Assembly: GCA_035479375.1 (NCBI GenBank)
Contig: DATIIT010000021.1
Span: 1-64,000 of the forward strand
From: PMNU01 sp035479375
GTDB taxonomy: Bacteria; Patescibacteriota; Saccharimonadia; Saccharimonadales; UBA4665
Length of the DNA stretch: 64,000 nucleotides
Direction: 5' to 3'
Within the stretch, counting starts at the first letter, position 1. Each line of letters starts with the position of its first letter. Both the position numbers and the translations under genes were made by a program. Of the stretch, positions 48,454 through 56,880 are shown in pieces. Under the pieces are notes generated by a model. It did no database searches, had not been told where the DNA came from, and was given only the letters and a program-made list of their open reading frames with translations.

Positions 48454-48482
48454 TTGCCACAAACACAATATTATGCTAATGC
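48454..48482 (+). promoter_or_regulatory. Leaderless-type promoter retained by the pseudogene
   Basis: -35 TTGCCA (48454-48459), 17-nt spacer, -10 TAATGC (48477-48482), then exactly 6 nt to the ATG at 48489. The geometry matches intact leaderless genes of the window and supports this ATG as the ancestral start. Confidence 0.5.
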
Positions 48483-48488
48483 TTATAT

Positions 48489-49032
48489 ATGGAAACCGCC
48501 CCCCTTTGGTATCAGTAAACGCTACACCTCAGCCCCGCTCGTCCCAAAGCACGAGAGGCAAGAGAATGGCTACCGGAACGTGGTTGGCTTACAAATACAA
48601 GACGACCTTGGCTCGCGTGCGCTGTACCTGGCCAGTTTTGACCCGGCCCAGGGAGACGAATCCGTTGGCCTTACCCATCAGCCGCCGAGGCTTTCGTCGC
48701 CCAGGCTGAGCCCATCACCGGCCGCCAATTGGACGCTGGCGAATGGGGTGTCTGCGGCTCGAAAGACGAGCACGGCGCCACCGCCCTGCACAGCGTTGTT
48801 GGCTTAGGCAAAGATAAGAATGAAGCATTGCAAGTTGACGGCGTTGACGACATGATGAGCATCGTCCCCTACGCCGCCAACAACAAACTCTATGGCCGCG
48901 GCTCTACAGAGTTGTACGCCAAAAAGCAAAACCAAGCACCAGGCAGGTTTAGCATCCGCGGGCTGGCAGGTGCTGGCAGGCGGCGGCTTTCAAACGCCAA
49001 GCGCTAGCGGGCTCATACTGTCGACTACCTAA
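48489..49032 (+). pseudogene. Lineage-specific gene broken by three frame changes
   Basis: The coding sense passes through three frames. METAP is followed by a run of six C (48499-48504); dropping one C continues into FGISKRYTSAPLVPKHERQE and on to SFDPAQGDESVGLTHQ. Near 48678 a one-base loss shifts to AEAFVAQAEPITGRQLDAGE and on to ELYAKKQNQAPGRFSIRG. At 48962-48981 a 10-bp tandem duplication (GCTGGCAGGT/GCTGGCAGGC) shifts again; removing one copy gives IRGLAGGGFQTPSASG and a TAA at 49030-49032. Repaired, the protein would have 177 residues. No family recognised. The C-run change alone could be a sequencing error, but the duplication is not. Confidence 0.7.
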
Positions 49033-49039
49033 CCCCCCT

Positions 49040-49636
49040 TTATTCAGCGGGATAGGTGTTGGCGTAGCCGGCGCTAAGTACTACATGCGCGGCGCCATAA
49101 CGAGCAGGGCCAGAGAGTGTCGTCTCCTCTAGGCCAGGGCCACTCAGGCCACCCAATGCCGTTGTGAAGGCTTCGTTAATTCCTGACTGGCCCAAGATGG
49201 CATCGACTGCTGCGTCAATTTGCTGCGGGTCATTTGTGCGCCGCGCGACTATCAGCGCATCACGCGCGTGCAACAATTGGTTGCCGGCCTGCCCGTCAGT
49301 TTGCTCCGCGCCCATGGACGAGCGTGGGCGGGTAGCTTCAGGGGCGGCATCCCGCAAGAGATCCCATGCCAAAGATGCGCCGCGCTGCATGTGCCGGTTA
49401 TCGTCGTGGGTTTCGCGGTTTGCGGCCAGGCCGGTTGCCGTCGTGTGGCCCGCCCTTCCAGATTGGTTGATGTTGTTGCGGGCTGCCACTAGGTCGGCCA
49501 TGCTGCGCACGCGGCCGGCTGACTCTTGCAAAGCCAGGGCGTCCGGCGCCAAAAAGTTAGCCGGCAGCTCACCAATGCTGGGGGATAGCTGCGGGTTGTA
49601 TCCGGGGGTCGCCGGGGCGGTGTTTGGTCCAGTCAT
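49040..49636 (-). CDS. Hypothetical protein, paralogue of the 25405 gene
   Basis: 198 residues, helical and Ala-rich, without signal peptide. It starts with a Pro-rich stretch (TGPNTAPATPGYNPQLSP). The C-terminal part (QRGASLAWDLLRDA, INEAFTTALGGLSG, ARYGAAHVVLSAGY) matches the C-terminal pattern of the hypothetical protein at 25405-25932. AGGAAAATAAAA precedes the ATG. Lineage-specific, function unknown. It converges on the pseudogene. Confidence 0.6.
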   Translation of the reverse strand: MTGPNTAPATPGYNPQLSPSIGELPANFLAPDALALQESAGRVRSMADLVAARNNINQSGRAGHTTATGLAANRETHDDNRHMQRGASLAWDLLRDAAPEATRPRSSMGAEQTDGQAGNQLLHARDALIVARRTNDPQQIDAAVDAILGQSGINEAFTTALGGLSGPGLEETTLSGPARYGAAHVVLSAGYANTYPAE

Positions 49637-49758
49637 TTTTATTTTCCTATCAGGCTTTAGGTGACTTTTTAGGTAACTGTTAAAACAATAGCATAATTTT
49701 ATATAAATGTCTATATTATGATGTATTGCAGCAGCTTCCTTCTGGTATACTGGTCTGC

Positions 49759-50838
49759 ATGAGTTCCCTGCAAATCGGCATCGTGGGCCTGCCCAACGTC
49801 GGTAAATCTACCCTGTTTAATGCGCTGACCAACAATAACATTTTGGCGGCCAATTACCCGTTTGCCACCATCGAGCCCAATACCGGGATTGTGCCGGTGC
49901 CGGACGCCCGTCTGCAAAAACTGGGCGAGCTGTACCACACCCAAAAAATCGTGCCGGCCACGGTGACGTTTGTGGACATCGCCGGGCTGGTGGCCGGCGC
50001 CAGCAAGGGCGAAGGCCTGGGCAACCAGTTTTTGAGCCATATCCGCAGTACCAACGCTATTGTGCAAGTAGTGCGTGCCTTTGCCGACCCCAACGTAGTG
50101 CACGTGGACGCCGAGCCTGACCCCAAAAAAGACATTGGCGTCATCAACACCGAGCTGATTTTGGCCGACTTGCAAACCGTGGAAAAGCGCCTGCCCAAAG
50201 TAGAAAAAGAGGCCAAGGCAAACCCCAAGCTGAAGCCGGTGGCCGACACCTTGCGGCGCGCGCTGGAGCTGCTCAACGGCGACCAGCCGCTCAGCAGCGC
50301 TCCCGGCCTAGACCTGGAGCACCTGGAAGACCTGCACTTGCTCACCGCCAAGCCAGTCATATATCTGTTTAACCTAGACGAAAACGGCCTGCAGGACGAC
50401 GCACGCAAGCAAGAGCTGGCCGCGCTGGTGGCGCCGGCGCGCGCCCTGTTTGTGTGCGCCCAGCTAGAGAGCGAGCTGCGCGGCCTGGACGAATCCGACG
50501 CCGCGGAGTTACTGGAAAGCTACGGCCAGCAGGAGTCTGGCTTGGTGCAGCTCATCCACACCGCGTACGACGTGTTGGGGCTGCAAAGCTACCTCACGGC
50601 CGGTGAAAAGGAGGTGCGCGCCTGGACAATCCGCCAGGGTTCCACGGCGCCGCAGGCTGCCGGCGTGATCCACGGCGACTTTGAACGGGGCTTTATCGCC
50701 GCGGAAATCGTGGCGTACGATGACCTCATCGCCGCCGGCTCCGAGCAAGCCGCCAAGGCCGCCGGCCGCTTGCGCACCGAGGGCAAGACGTACGTCATGC
50801 AACCCAACGACGTGGTTGAGTTCCGCTTTAACGTCTAG
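49759..50838 (+). CDS. ychF: Ribosome-associated GTPase/ATPase YchF (OLA1 family)
   Basis: 359 residues from the ATG at 49759. P-loop GIVGLPNVGKSTLFNALT (about 7-24), switch region DIAGLVAGASKGEGLGNQFL (GTPase G3), the YchF-type LFNLDENG in place of NKxD that favours ATP, a coiled-coil insert and a C-terminal TGS domain ending DVVEFRFNV. It binds ribosomes and affects stress responses. TATACT (49746-49751) ends 7 nt before the ATG with no Shine-Dalgarno, so the message should be leaderless. Its stop overlaps the convergent gene by 4 nt. Confidence 0.95.
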   Translation: MSSLQIGIVGLPNVGKSTLFNALTNNNILAANYPFATIEPNTGIVPVPDARLQKLGELYHTQKIVPATVTFVDIAGLVAGASKGEGLGNQFLSHIRSTNAIVQVVRAFADPNVVHVDAEPDPKKDIGVINTELILADLQTVEKRLPKVEKEAKANPKLKPVADTLRRALELLNGDQPLSSAPGLDLEHLEDLHLLTAKPVIYLFNLDENGLQDDARKQELAALVAPARALFVCAQLESELRGLDESDAAELLESYGQQESGLVQLIHTAYDVLGLQSYLTAGEKEVRAWTIRQGSTAPQAAGVIHGDFERGFIAAEIVAYDDLIAAGSEQAAKAAGRLRTEGKTYVMQPNDVVEFRFNV

Positions 50839-51332
50839 CCCCCGAGCATCCACAAGCCCTGCAGCTGCACTGCCCTTTCGGCGCTCACGGGCTTGTATCG
50901 GCGGTTGCCAGCCTGCTCCTTGAAGTACTCGTGCATGCCCTGCGCTTCTTCGGGGTGGATTTCGCGCGGGGCCGCGGCCGGTTCGTTGGGGGTAATATTG
51001 GCGCGGGTGACATAGCCCTCAACCACTGCATATTGGTACTCTTCTGCCACTTTGCCGCCGGCCAGCTCCACCAGCCCGATGCGCGGGTTCAAAAGCCCGC
51101 GTGCCGAGGCCCTGGCGTCTACCACCACGAGCGTTCCGCCCGTCTCGTCGTGCAAATGCAGTGAGGCGAAGCCAACGCTCCCCTGGATGTCTCTACTGAT
51201 ATGGCCTAAATACTTGCCTAACAAAAACGTCGTAGCACCCAGGTAATGGCTCAGCCCATCTTGGCGTTGCCGTACCGGCAGCTCCACCCCCTCACCCAAT
51301 AACTCCCGCAAAAACGGGAACCTCCCACTCAT
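50835..51332 (-). CDS. Hypothetical protein, 165 residues
   Basis: Start set at 51332 because TATACT (51339-51344) ends 6 nt before this ATG; a longer frame adds 20 unlikely residues. The chain looks like a soluble alpha/beta protein (LGHISRDIQGSVGFASLHLH, GGTLVVVDARASARGLL, PRIGLVELAGGKVAEEYQ) with a charged C-terminal helix region. No family recognised. It converges on ychF with a 4-nt overlap. Confidence 0.65.
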   Translation of the reverse strand: MSGRFPFLRELLGEGVELPVRQRQDGLSHYLGATTFLLGKYLGHISRDIQGSVGFASLHLHDETGGTLVVVDARASARGLLNPRIGLVELAGGKVAEEYQYAVVEGYVTRANITPNEPAAAPREIHPEEAQGMHEYFKEQAGNRRYKPVSAERAVQLQGLWMLGG

Positions 51333-51396
51333 GGCGGGAGTATACCGAATGTTTCTGCGGGTGGCAAGCTGTGCGGGCAGCCTGCCACCCATTAAT

Positions 51397-51972
51397 TTAG
51401 GAATAGAACTTTGGGTACCGCCGACGCCGAGTGAGCAGCGGCATTTTGGTGTATGGGTTCATGGGCAGGCCAAACTGGGCGTTGGCCGCAGCGTTGCCTT
51501 GCATGGCCAGGCCGCCGACGAACGGCGCGTTTGTAGCCTGGGCGTAACCCTGTGCCGCCTGCAAATGCTGCATCATGAAGTGCTGGCGGATTTCCATGAT
51601 TTTTTCCTGGGTGTATTCCATGACACGGCGCAGCCGCACCTGGTTCCAGGCGGTAAAAATAAGTTTATGTGTTGGCGTGATGACATGGATGGTGCCATCC
51701 ATCAGCCGGGCGCTGAAGTCGATCTCCGAGATCATGTCGAACCGGATGTCCTCCAGCGTGAAAAACATGGGCTTGCGGTCGATCAACAGCAAGCGGTGGT
51801 CGGTGACGCAGAGCATTGCGAAACCACCCTCGTAATGCCCGTTAACGGCTTGGGCAATTGTTTCCTCTGGCCGCAAAATGTTTGCGAGTTCACGGATTTC
51901 GGCCCTGCCCCACCACCGGAAGTTACAGCCGACCCGCTTCAGCTGCTCCTCTACTTGATTGCGTGTTACCAT
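51397..51972 (-). CDS. Bacterial PH-domain (YokE-like) protein
   Basis: 191 residues. The central domain shows the bPH pattern FAMLCVTDHRLLLIDRKPM, then DIRFDMISEIDFSARLMDG, TIHVITPTHKLIFTAW, followed by an Ala/Gln/Asn-rich tail with a basic RRRRYPKFYS end. No membrane segment. AGGGGAGG lies about 7 nt before the ATG, a strong Shine-Dalgarno. Function unknown. Confidence 0.72.
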   Translation of the reverse strand: MVTRNQVEEQLKRVGCNFRWWGRAEIRELANILRPEETIAQAVNGHYEGGFAMLCVTDHRLLLIDRKPMFFTLEDIRFDMISEIDFSARLMDGTIHVITPTHKLIFTAWNQVRLRRVMEYTQEKIMEIRQHFMMQHLQAAQGYAQATNAPFVGGLAMQGNAAANAQFGLPMNPYTKMPLLTRRRRYPKFYS

Positions 51973-52086
51973 GGACGCCTCCCCTCGTTATCCCAAGTAT
52001 CGCCTCTTGGTACTTTTATCGTACGGTGTTCGGGCAATAAGGGTCGCCAACTTTCGTCACACTCCGGGTGCGACTTACGTCACATC

Positions 52087-52115
52087 TTGCAGAGGTCATA
52101 CTCTTATGAGATAAT
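52087..52115 (+). promoter_or_regulatory. Promoter of the Crp-like regulator
   Basis: -35 TTGCAG (52087-52092), 17-nt spacer, -10 GATAAT (52110-52115), then 6 nt to the ATG at 52122. Best-defined case of the leaderless layout in this window. Confidence 0.68.
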
Positions 52116-52121
52116 AAAAGT

Positions 52122-52772
52122 ATGTTGACGGACGACAGCCAACAAGCCGCCCTCATCAACCTGTTCCACCAGGGAACGCGTTTGGTTTACGAGAAAGGTG
52201 AGTTCGTCATACGCCCGGGTGGCCCGCCCCAGGGCGTTTTCTATATCCTGAAGGGGTTGGTGAAGGCCTACGACATCACCAAGTACGGCGAAGAAAACCT
52301 GCTGATTATCCGCAAGCCCGGCGAAATTATTGGCCTGACGTGGTCGATCACCGGCGAAGACCGCCATATTATTTACGCCACACTAGCCAAGACCGAGCTG
52401 CTGCAGATCACGCGCGAGCAATTTACCAATTTTGTGCGCACCAACCCAGCCGCCGCCCTGCCGCTGGTGGACATGCTAGTGGACATGTACCGGCTGCACT
52501 CCGAGCGCATCATCAACCTGGAATACCGCACGGTGCGCGAGCGCCTGGTGTCGTTTTTGTTGAGCATGTCGCGCCGCTTTGGCCGCGAAACCCCCGAGGG
52601 CATGGTGCTGGATGTGCCGCTGCGGCACCAAGACATCGCCAGCTCCATTAGCGCCACGCGCGAATCTGTAGGCCGCGAGCTGGCCGCCTTCGAGCGCCAG
52701 GGGCTCATCGCCAACCGGCAGCTGACCATTACGCTGTTGGGCACTGAGCGCTTGCGCAAGTTTTTGGAATAA
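52122..52772 (+). CDS. Crp/Fnr family transcriptional regulator
   Basis: 216 residues. N-terminal cyclic-nucleotide-binding fold (EKGEFVIRPGGPPQGVFYIL, GLVKAYDITKYGEENLL, KPGEIIGLTW), long dimer helix, then the Crp helix-turn-helix (DVPLRHQDIASSISATRESV with GRELAAFERQGLI). No cysteine cluster of the Fnr type. Effector unknown; the cAMP-binding RxS motif is not evident. The message should be leaderless. Confidence 0.9.
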   Translation: MLTDDSQQAALINLFHQGTRLVYEKGEFVIRPGGPPQGVFYILKGLVKAYDITKYGEENLLIIRKPGEIIGLTWSITGEDRHIIYATLAKTELLQITREQFTNFVRTNPAAALPLVDMLVDMYRLHSERIINLEYRTVRERLVSFLLSMSRRFGRETPEGMVLDVPLRHQDIASSISATRESVGRELAAFERQGLIANRQLTITLLGTERLRKFLE

Positions 52773-52777
52773 GGTCG

Positions 52778-53695
52778 CTAGGCGGGTCCCCAATTCTGGA
52801 GGTACGCATCCTGCTCCGCCTTCCTCACAAGAGCATTACGCAGTTTCTCTAGCTCGCCCAAAAATGTCTGCTTAACCTCCAAACCGTTGGCCTGCAAGTG
52901 CCTGCGCTCGGCATCATCCATAGTAGTGAGGTCGTGCACGTTGCCGAGACGCACGTCCAGGGTTATGAGGTCCCAACTCCCATCTGGCCTGACGACCATC
53001 TCAAACGGATCATCAACAGGGAGTTCTATGCCATGGGCTTGGGCACGGGCGCACAATTCGTCCACGCGGGCGACAACGGCCGGCATAGCCTCTGGCGAGG
53101 TTATGCCTATAAAGGTTGCGTCAAGTTCAGGACGCGGGCGGACACGTTCCTCTTCTGGGTGGTAGGATTCGGCCGCCCGCCGCAGGCCCTTGCCATACAG
53201 CTCGCTGCCGTCGGCTTTTACATCTGTTACAAGCAATGTGCTGCGGGAAGTGACAAATACCTCCGGGACAACTGGTAGGCCGGCGTCCCGCATCGCCTTC
53301 CAGGCCGCTATGTACTCTTGGCAAGCTTGTTCCGGGGTAGTAAGGTCATCCTGGTGGGCACGCTCAAGCATGGTGGTGGTCCTGCCGTCCGGCGTCCGTA
53401 TGGTACGAACGTGCTTTTCTTCGACCCCCATGGCGACCTCTTCGCTGGCGACGATGTCAAAAAGCGTCGTCCGCCCCGGGTCAAGCGCTGACACAGCCGT
53501 TAACTGTTCGGGCACAAAAGCCTTTTGCTCGGCCGGGGCAGCCGACTGCGCTTGGCTAGAGCCTAAGAGTTCATCCAAGTCAATCGGGTCATCCCAGCCG
53601 ATTACAGCAGGGTCTGGCGCCCGACCCGCGGCGACGTCTGGCTTCCCGGCGTGCGCTCCATCCGTCGCGCCTCCAGTTGGTGACAAATGTTCCAT
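52778..53695 (-). CDS. Hypothetical protein with a kinase-like pattern (tentative)
   Basis: 305 residues. An acidic, disordered N-terminus (about 80 residues) is followed by a domain with DGRTTTMLERAHQDD, an AGLPVVPEVFVTSRSTLLVT segment and DPFEMVVRPDGSWDLITLD. The spacing of a helix, a beta-strand pair and WDLITLD vaguely recalls degenerate protein- or aminoglycoside-kinase folds, but no catalytic loop is clear. An AT-rich TAATAT lies 8 nt before the ATG. It converges with the Crp-like gene (5 nt apart). Confidence 0.55.
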   Translation of the reverse strand: MEHLSPTGGATDGAHAGKPDVAAGRAPDPAVIGWDDPIDLDELLGSSQAQSAAPAEQKAFVPEQLTAVSALDPGRTTLFDIVASEEVAMGVEEKHVRTIRTPDGRTTTMLERAHQDDLTTPEQACQEYIAAWKAMRDAGLPVVPEVFVTSRSTLLVTDVKADGSELYGKGLRRAAESYHPEEERVRPRPELDATFIGITSPEAMPAVVARVDELCARAQAHGIELPVDDPFEMVVRPDGSWDLITLDVRLGNVHDLTTMDDAERRHLQANGLEVKQTFLGELEKLRNALVRKAEQDAYLQNWGPA

Positions 53696-53711
53696 ATATT
53701 TCTATATTACC

Positions 53712-54371
53712 TTATTTCCAGTGCGTGACGATCTCGTCCACGGTCTTCACTACCAGCTCGTGCGCCGGCACATCCTGCGTGTCGTAATAATGGTCGGTGG
53801 TGATGTAATCTTCCACCACACTCAGGCAAAAAATTTCGTCGGCCAGGATGTGCATGCGGTCCACGGCCGCCACGCTGGCCAGCGGTGTGGCCACAATGAG
53901 CCGCTTCACGTTGATAGGCTTCAAAAACTGCATGGCCACGTCCAACGAAAATCCGCTGCTGAGCCCGTCCGCCACCAAAATGACGTTGTGGCCGCGCAGC
54001 AAATCCTTGCGGATCAGGCCGCCGGCGTGCCCCACCAGCCGGTGCATGTCCTGGATTTTCTCCAGCTTTTCTTGCTCGATGACGCTACGGTATTCAGACA
54101 AAATATCTTCCAGCTCGCCCGGGGAATACGCCGTATTGTAGCTAAACGAGCCGTCCAGGGCGATGCCGCCTACGGCCTCGGGCTCGCGCGGCAGCTCAAT
54201 CGCCTCGCTCATGAGCATGGTCAGCACACAGTGCAGCTGGATGGCAATCTGCGCACCCACCATTACCCCGCCGTCGCTCAAGCCCACCACCGCGCACGGC
54301 TGGCCGGCGTACTTTTTAACGATTTGCTGGGCTAATTTTTGGCCGGCCTCGACCCGGCTTTTGAAATACAT
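53712..54371 (-). CDS. Phosphoribosyltransferase-fold protein
   Basis: 219 residues. PRTase type I fold: AVVGLSDGGVMVGAQIAIQL near the N-terminus, a hood segment, and the PRPP-like motif VILVADGLSSGFSLDVAM (about 126-143) where the second acidic residue of the usual DDG-TG is replaced. The C-terminal part (IVATPLASVAAVDRMHILAD) resembles the predicted PRTases joined to hydrolases in other bacteria. Substrate unknown. TACACT (54378-54383) ends 6 nt before the ATG. Confidence 0.8.
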   Translation of the reverse strand: MYFKSRVEAGQKLAQQIVKKYAGQPCAVVGLSDGGVMVGAQIAIQLHCVLTMLMSEAIELPREPEAVGGIALDGSFSYNTAYSPGELEDILSEYRSVIEQEKLEKIQDMHRLVGHAGGLIRKDLLRGHNVILVADGLSSGFSLDVAMQFLKPINVKRLIVATPLASVAAVDRMHILADEIFCLSVVEDYITTDHYYDTQDVPAHELVVKTVDEIVTHWK

Positions 54372-54395
54372 ATCTGGAGTGTAACACTTTGCCGC

Positions 54396-54969
54396 TTATG
54401 TTCTCAAGGATCCGTACTGGTATGGGTCGTGTGGCTCCTGCAGAACTGCGAGCGCGGCCATAGTGTCAAGCAAGCGGTCCACAAAGGGCTGGGGCACCGG
54501 CATTGGGCCGAGGCCGGGGGATAGCTTGGGCGTATTCCAGCGATTTCGCAATGCGCAGCGCTGCCGGCAACTCAGGCTCGACACGTACAAAATCATTTTC
54601 CCACGTATTCCGTGGCCGCAAAAAAGCGACTTCTTCCAGGTTTGAGGGCTCGTCACGCCAGAGGACCAACGGGCCGCGGCCACTGATGTCCCGCATACTG
54701 CATATGCCCAGCAAATCACCAGCCCGGGTAACGCCGTACCGCCGGGTGACTGCCAGCACCGGGCGTTCACGCGCTGCCCTGCCTGGCATGCAGTATTGCA
54801 GGCCAAGCACCGGAAGCTGGCTGTCCTGGGCAGGCCCCCACTCTGCGCCGGGCATTCCCACCAGCGATTCAATGTGCTTTGTGGCGGTGGGAAGTACATC
54901 CAGTAAATCTAAAAACTGTCCCGCAAACCGTTCGGCAGCGGGGGTATTTCTCATGGGGGAACGTCGCAT
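54396..54969 (-). pseudogene. Lineage-specific gene with a single frameshift in a C-run
   Basis: The coding frame runs from the ATG at 54969 through FAGQFLDLLDVLPTATKHIE, LLGICSMRDISGRGPLVLW and RIAKSLEYAQAIP. At a run of five C (about 54512-54516) it shifts to a stop, while the next frame continues sensibly with GLGPMPVPQPFVDRLLDTMA and ends QEPHDPYQYGSLRT at 54396. Dropping one C restores a 190-residue protein. This could be real inactivation, slippage, or an assembly error. It starts 1 nt after the tlyA-like stop, so it was the last gene of that operon. No family recognised. Confidence 0.7.
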
Positions 54970-54970
54970 A

Positions 54971-55696
54971 TCAGCCCACTTTCTGTAATTTGTAAAACCG
55001 TTCCAGGTTGCCTTTGGCGCCTTTAATTTCGGAGTCGGCTTTATCTAGGATAACAAACCTTTCGCGTGCCCAGTCCTCAAAATCCTTCAGGATGGTGCGG
55101 CGCATGTGGTCATTTTTGATGACGCCCTTGTGCTTGAGGTTGCTTGCTGCGGCCTCAAACTGCGGCTTAACCATGGCGATAATCTGCGTCTGCGGCCCGG
55201 CCAGCGTGGCCACGTGCGGCAGAATATCGCGCAAAGACACAAATGACACGTCGATCACCACGATGCCCGGCGTTTCGGAAAGCTGCTGCATGGCGCGGAT
55301 GTCTGTTTGCTCGTGCAGCTCAATGTGCTGGTGGCCGTGCAGGCTGGGGTGCAGCTGGTTGGTGCCGAGCTCCACGGCAATCACCTTGCGGGCGCCGTGC
55401 TGGAGGGCGTAATCGGTGAAACCACCGGTGGAACTGCCCACGTCGAGCATCACCTTGCCCCGGAAGTCCAGCTGCAGGGTGGCCGCCACCGACGCCAGTT
55501 TGAGCCCGGCGCGCGAAACGTACTGCTCGGCCGCCTGCAACGAGATGTCGGCGTCGTCGGCCACTAACGTCCCCGCTTTGGTCACGGTTTGGCCGTCCAC
55601 CTGCACCTTGCCGAGCCGGATCCAGCTCTCTGCCTGGCTGCGCGACAGCACCAGCCCGCGCGCCGCCACCGCCTGGTCCAGGCGCATCTTAGGCAT
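54971..55696 (-). CDS. tlyA: TlyA-family rRNA 2'-O-methyltransferase
   Basis: 241 residues. N-terminal S4 RNA-binding domain (MRLDQAVAARGLVLSRSQAE, then WIRLGKVQVDGQTV), a short linker (YVSRAGLKLA) and an FtsJ-like methyltransferase with the SAM motif MLDVGSSTGGFTDYALQHGA (about 83-102), DVSFVSLRDILP and VKPQFEA. TlyA methylates rRNA ribose (C1409/C1920 in mycobacteria). Terminated by TGA. It belongs to the rpsF-ssb-rpsR-efp operon. Confidence 0.92.
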   Translation of the reverse strand: MPKMRLDQAVAARGLVLSRSQAESWIRLGKVQVDGQTVTKAGTLVADDADISLQAAEQYVSRAGLKLASVAATLQLDFRGKVMLDVGSSTGGFTDYALQHGARKVIAVELGTNQLHPSLHGHQHIELHEQTDIRAMQQLSETPGIVVIDVSFVSLRDILPHVATLAGPQTQIIAMVKPQFEAAASNLKHKGVIKNDHMRRTILKDFEDWARERFVILDKADSEIKGAKGNLERFYKLQKVG

Positions 55697-55732
55697 AGTT
55701 GCCCTGCGTGTCGAGCCGTTGCTTCACGCCAG

Positions 55733-56299
55733 CTACACCTTCACGCGTTCGCGGTAGGCGCCCGTGGCCGTATCCACAGAGATCAGGTCGCCGGTTTTCA
55801 CAAAAGCCGGGACGCGCACGGTTATGCCTGTCTCTAGCGTAGCGTCTTTGGTGACTGCGCCGCTGGTGTCACCCTTAACCACATCTTCGGCGTAGGTAAC
55901 TTTGAGCGGGACGTTTTTGGGCAGCTCTACGTTGATGGGGCGGCCGTCGTAAAACTGCAGCTGCAGCGCGTCGCCCTCTTTCAGGTAGCCGGCGCCGTCG
56001 CCCACGAGGTCGGCCGGCACTTCAAACTGCTCAAAGGTGTCGCCGTTCATAAAGTAGAACGTGTTGCCGTCGTTGTACAAATACTGCACGTTTTGGTTGG
56101 AGACATCGGCGCTGTCCAGCTGCTCGTTGCCCTTGTAGGTCTTCTCTAGCACTTTGCCGTCGATGAGGCTCTTGATGCGGACGTTCACAATTGAGCCGCC
56201 GCGGCCCATCACTTTTTGGCCGTATTCCACAACGCGGTACGGCACGCCGTCAACCGCGAAGATGACGCCTTTTTTGAGGTCGGTAATGCTTAAACCCAT
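55733..56299 (-). CDS. efp: Translation elongation factor P
   Basis: 188 residues with three beta-barrel domains: SITDLKKGVIFAVDGVPYRV, the KOW-like N-terminal barrel; NVQYLYNDGNTFYFMNGDTF in the OB domain; and a C-terminal GAVTKDATLETGITVRVPAF. EF-P relieves stalling at proline runs, which this genome's many Pro-rich proteins would need. The modification loop reads MGRGGS with Arg33 at the position of the modified E. coli Lys34. AGGAG lies upstream of the ATG. Confidence 0.95.
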   Translation of the reverse strand: MGLSITDLKKGVIFAVDGVPYRVVEYGQKVMGRGGSIVNVRIKSLIDGKVLEKTYKGNEQLDSADVSNQNVQYLYNDGNTFYFMNGDTFEQFEVPADLVGDGAGYLKEGDALQLQFYDGRPINVELPKNVPLKVTYAEDVVKGDTSGAVTKDATLETGITVRVPAFVKTGDLISVDTATGAYRERVKV

Positions 56300-56303
56300 G
56301 AAA

Positions 56304-56642
56304 TTACTCCTGTAAATCTGCCAGTAATTGCTGGCTTACGGCGGTGAGGTGGGCGACGTCGGCAGCGCCGAAATGGCCCAGCTCGCCAGCCTTGGCAATA
56401 GTTTTTTCTAATTGTTTGAGCCGCGCGGCGGCTTCTGTGCCCAGCCGCGTTTGCTCGGCTTTGCTGTCTGCCAGCATGAAATCCCGCACGTCCAGGCGCA
56501 GGTCGCCGGCCAAGCGCTTCAGCTGCGTTAAGGTTTCGCGCGGCGCGGCCGGCAGCGCCTCAATGTCTACCGCCGAGAGCAGCGTGGCCAGCTGCATCTG
56601 CAGCGCACGGGCTTGCTCTGGCGGCGACATCTGCTCTTCCAA
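56304..56642 (-). CDS. Hypothetical helical protein, 112 residues
   Basis: Entirely helical in appearance with heptad-like Leu spacing (ALQMQLATLLSAVDIEALP, LTQLKRLAGDLRLDVRDFML, RLKQLEKTIAKAGELG). No membrane segment or motif. It sits between rpsR and efp with 14 and 4 nt on either side, so it is certainly part of the operon. Function unknown. Confidence 0.7.
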   Translation of the reverse strand: MEEQMSPPEQARALQMQLATLLSAVDIEALPAAPRETLTQLKRLAGDLRLDVRDFMLADSKAEQTRLGTEAAARLKQLEKTIAKAGELGHFGAADVAHLTAVSQQLLADLQE

Positions 56643-56656
56643 CTCTGTTATTCCTG

Positions 56657-56860
56657 CTAGTTGTTAGCCACAAACGGCAGCAAGGCGATGTGCCGGGCGC
56701 GCTTGATGGCGGCACCCAGGCGGCGCTGCTGGCTCTCGGTGAGGCCGGTCTTTTTGCGGGTTTCGATCTGCCCGTAGACGTTTACAAACCGTTGCAAAGT
56801 CTTGACGTCTTTGTAGTCAAAGTACGCCACGTCGGTCTTGTGCTTAAAAATCTTTGCCAT
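56657..56860 (-). CDS. rpsR: Small ribosomal subunit protein bS18
   Basis: 67 residues. Signature: VAYFDYKDVKTLQRFVNVYG, then QIETRKKTGLTESQQRRLGA and AIKRARHIALLPFV. Shorter at the N-terminus than E. coli bS18, and without zinc cysteines. Usual place after ssb in the rpsF operon. Confidence 0.95.
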   Translation of the reverse strand: MAKIFKHKTDVAYFDYKDVKTLQRFVNVYGQIETRKKTGLTESQQRRLGAAIKRARHIALLPFVANN

Positions 56861-56880
56861 TATGCTGGCTCCTTTATTAC

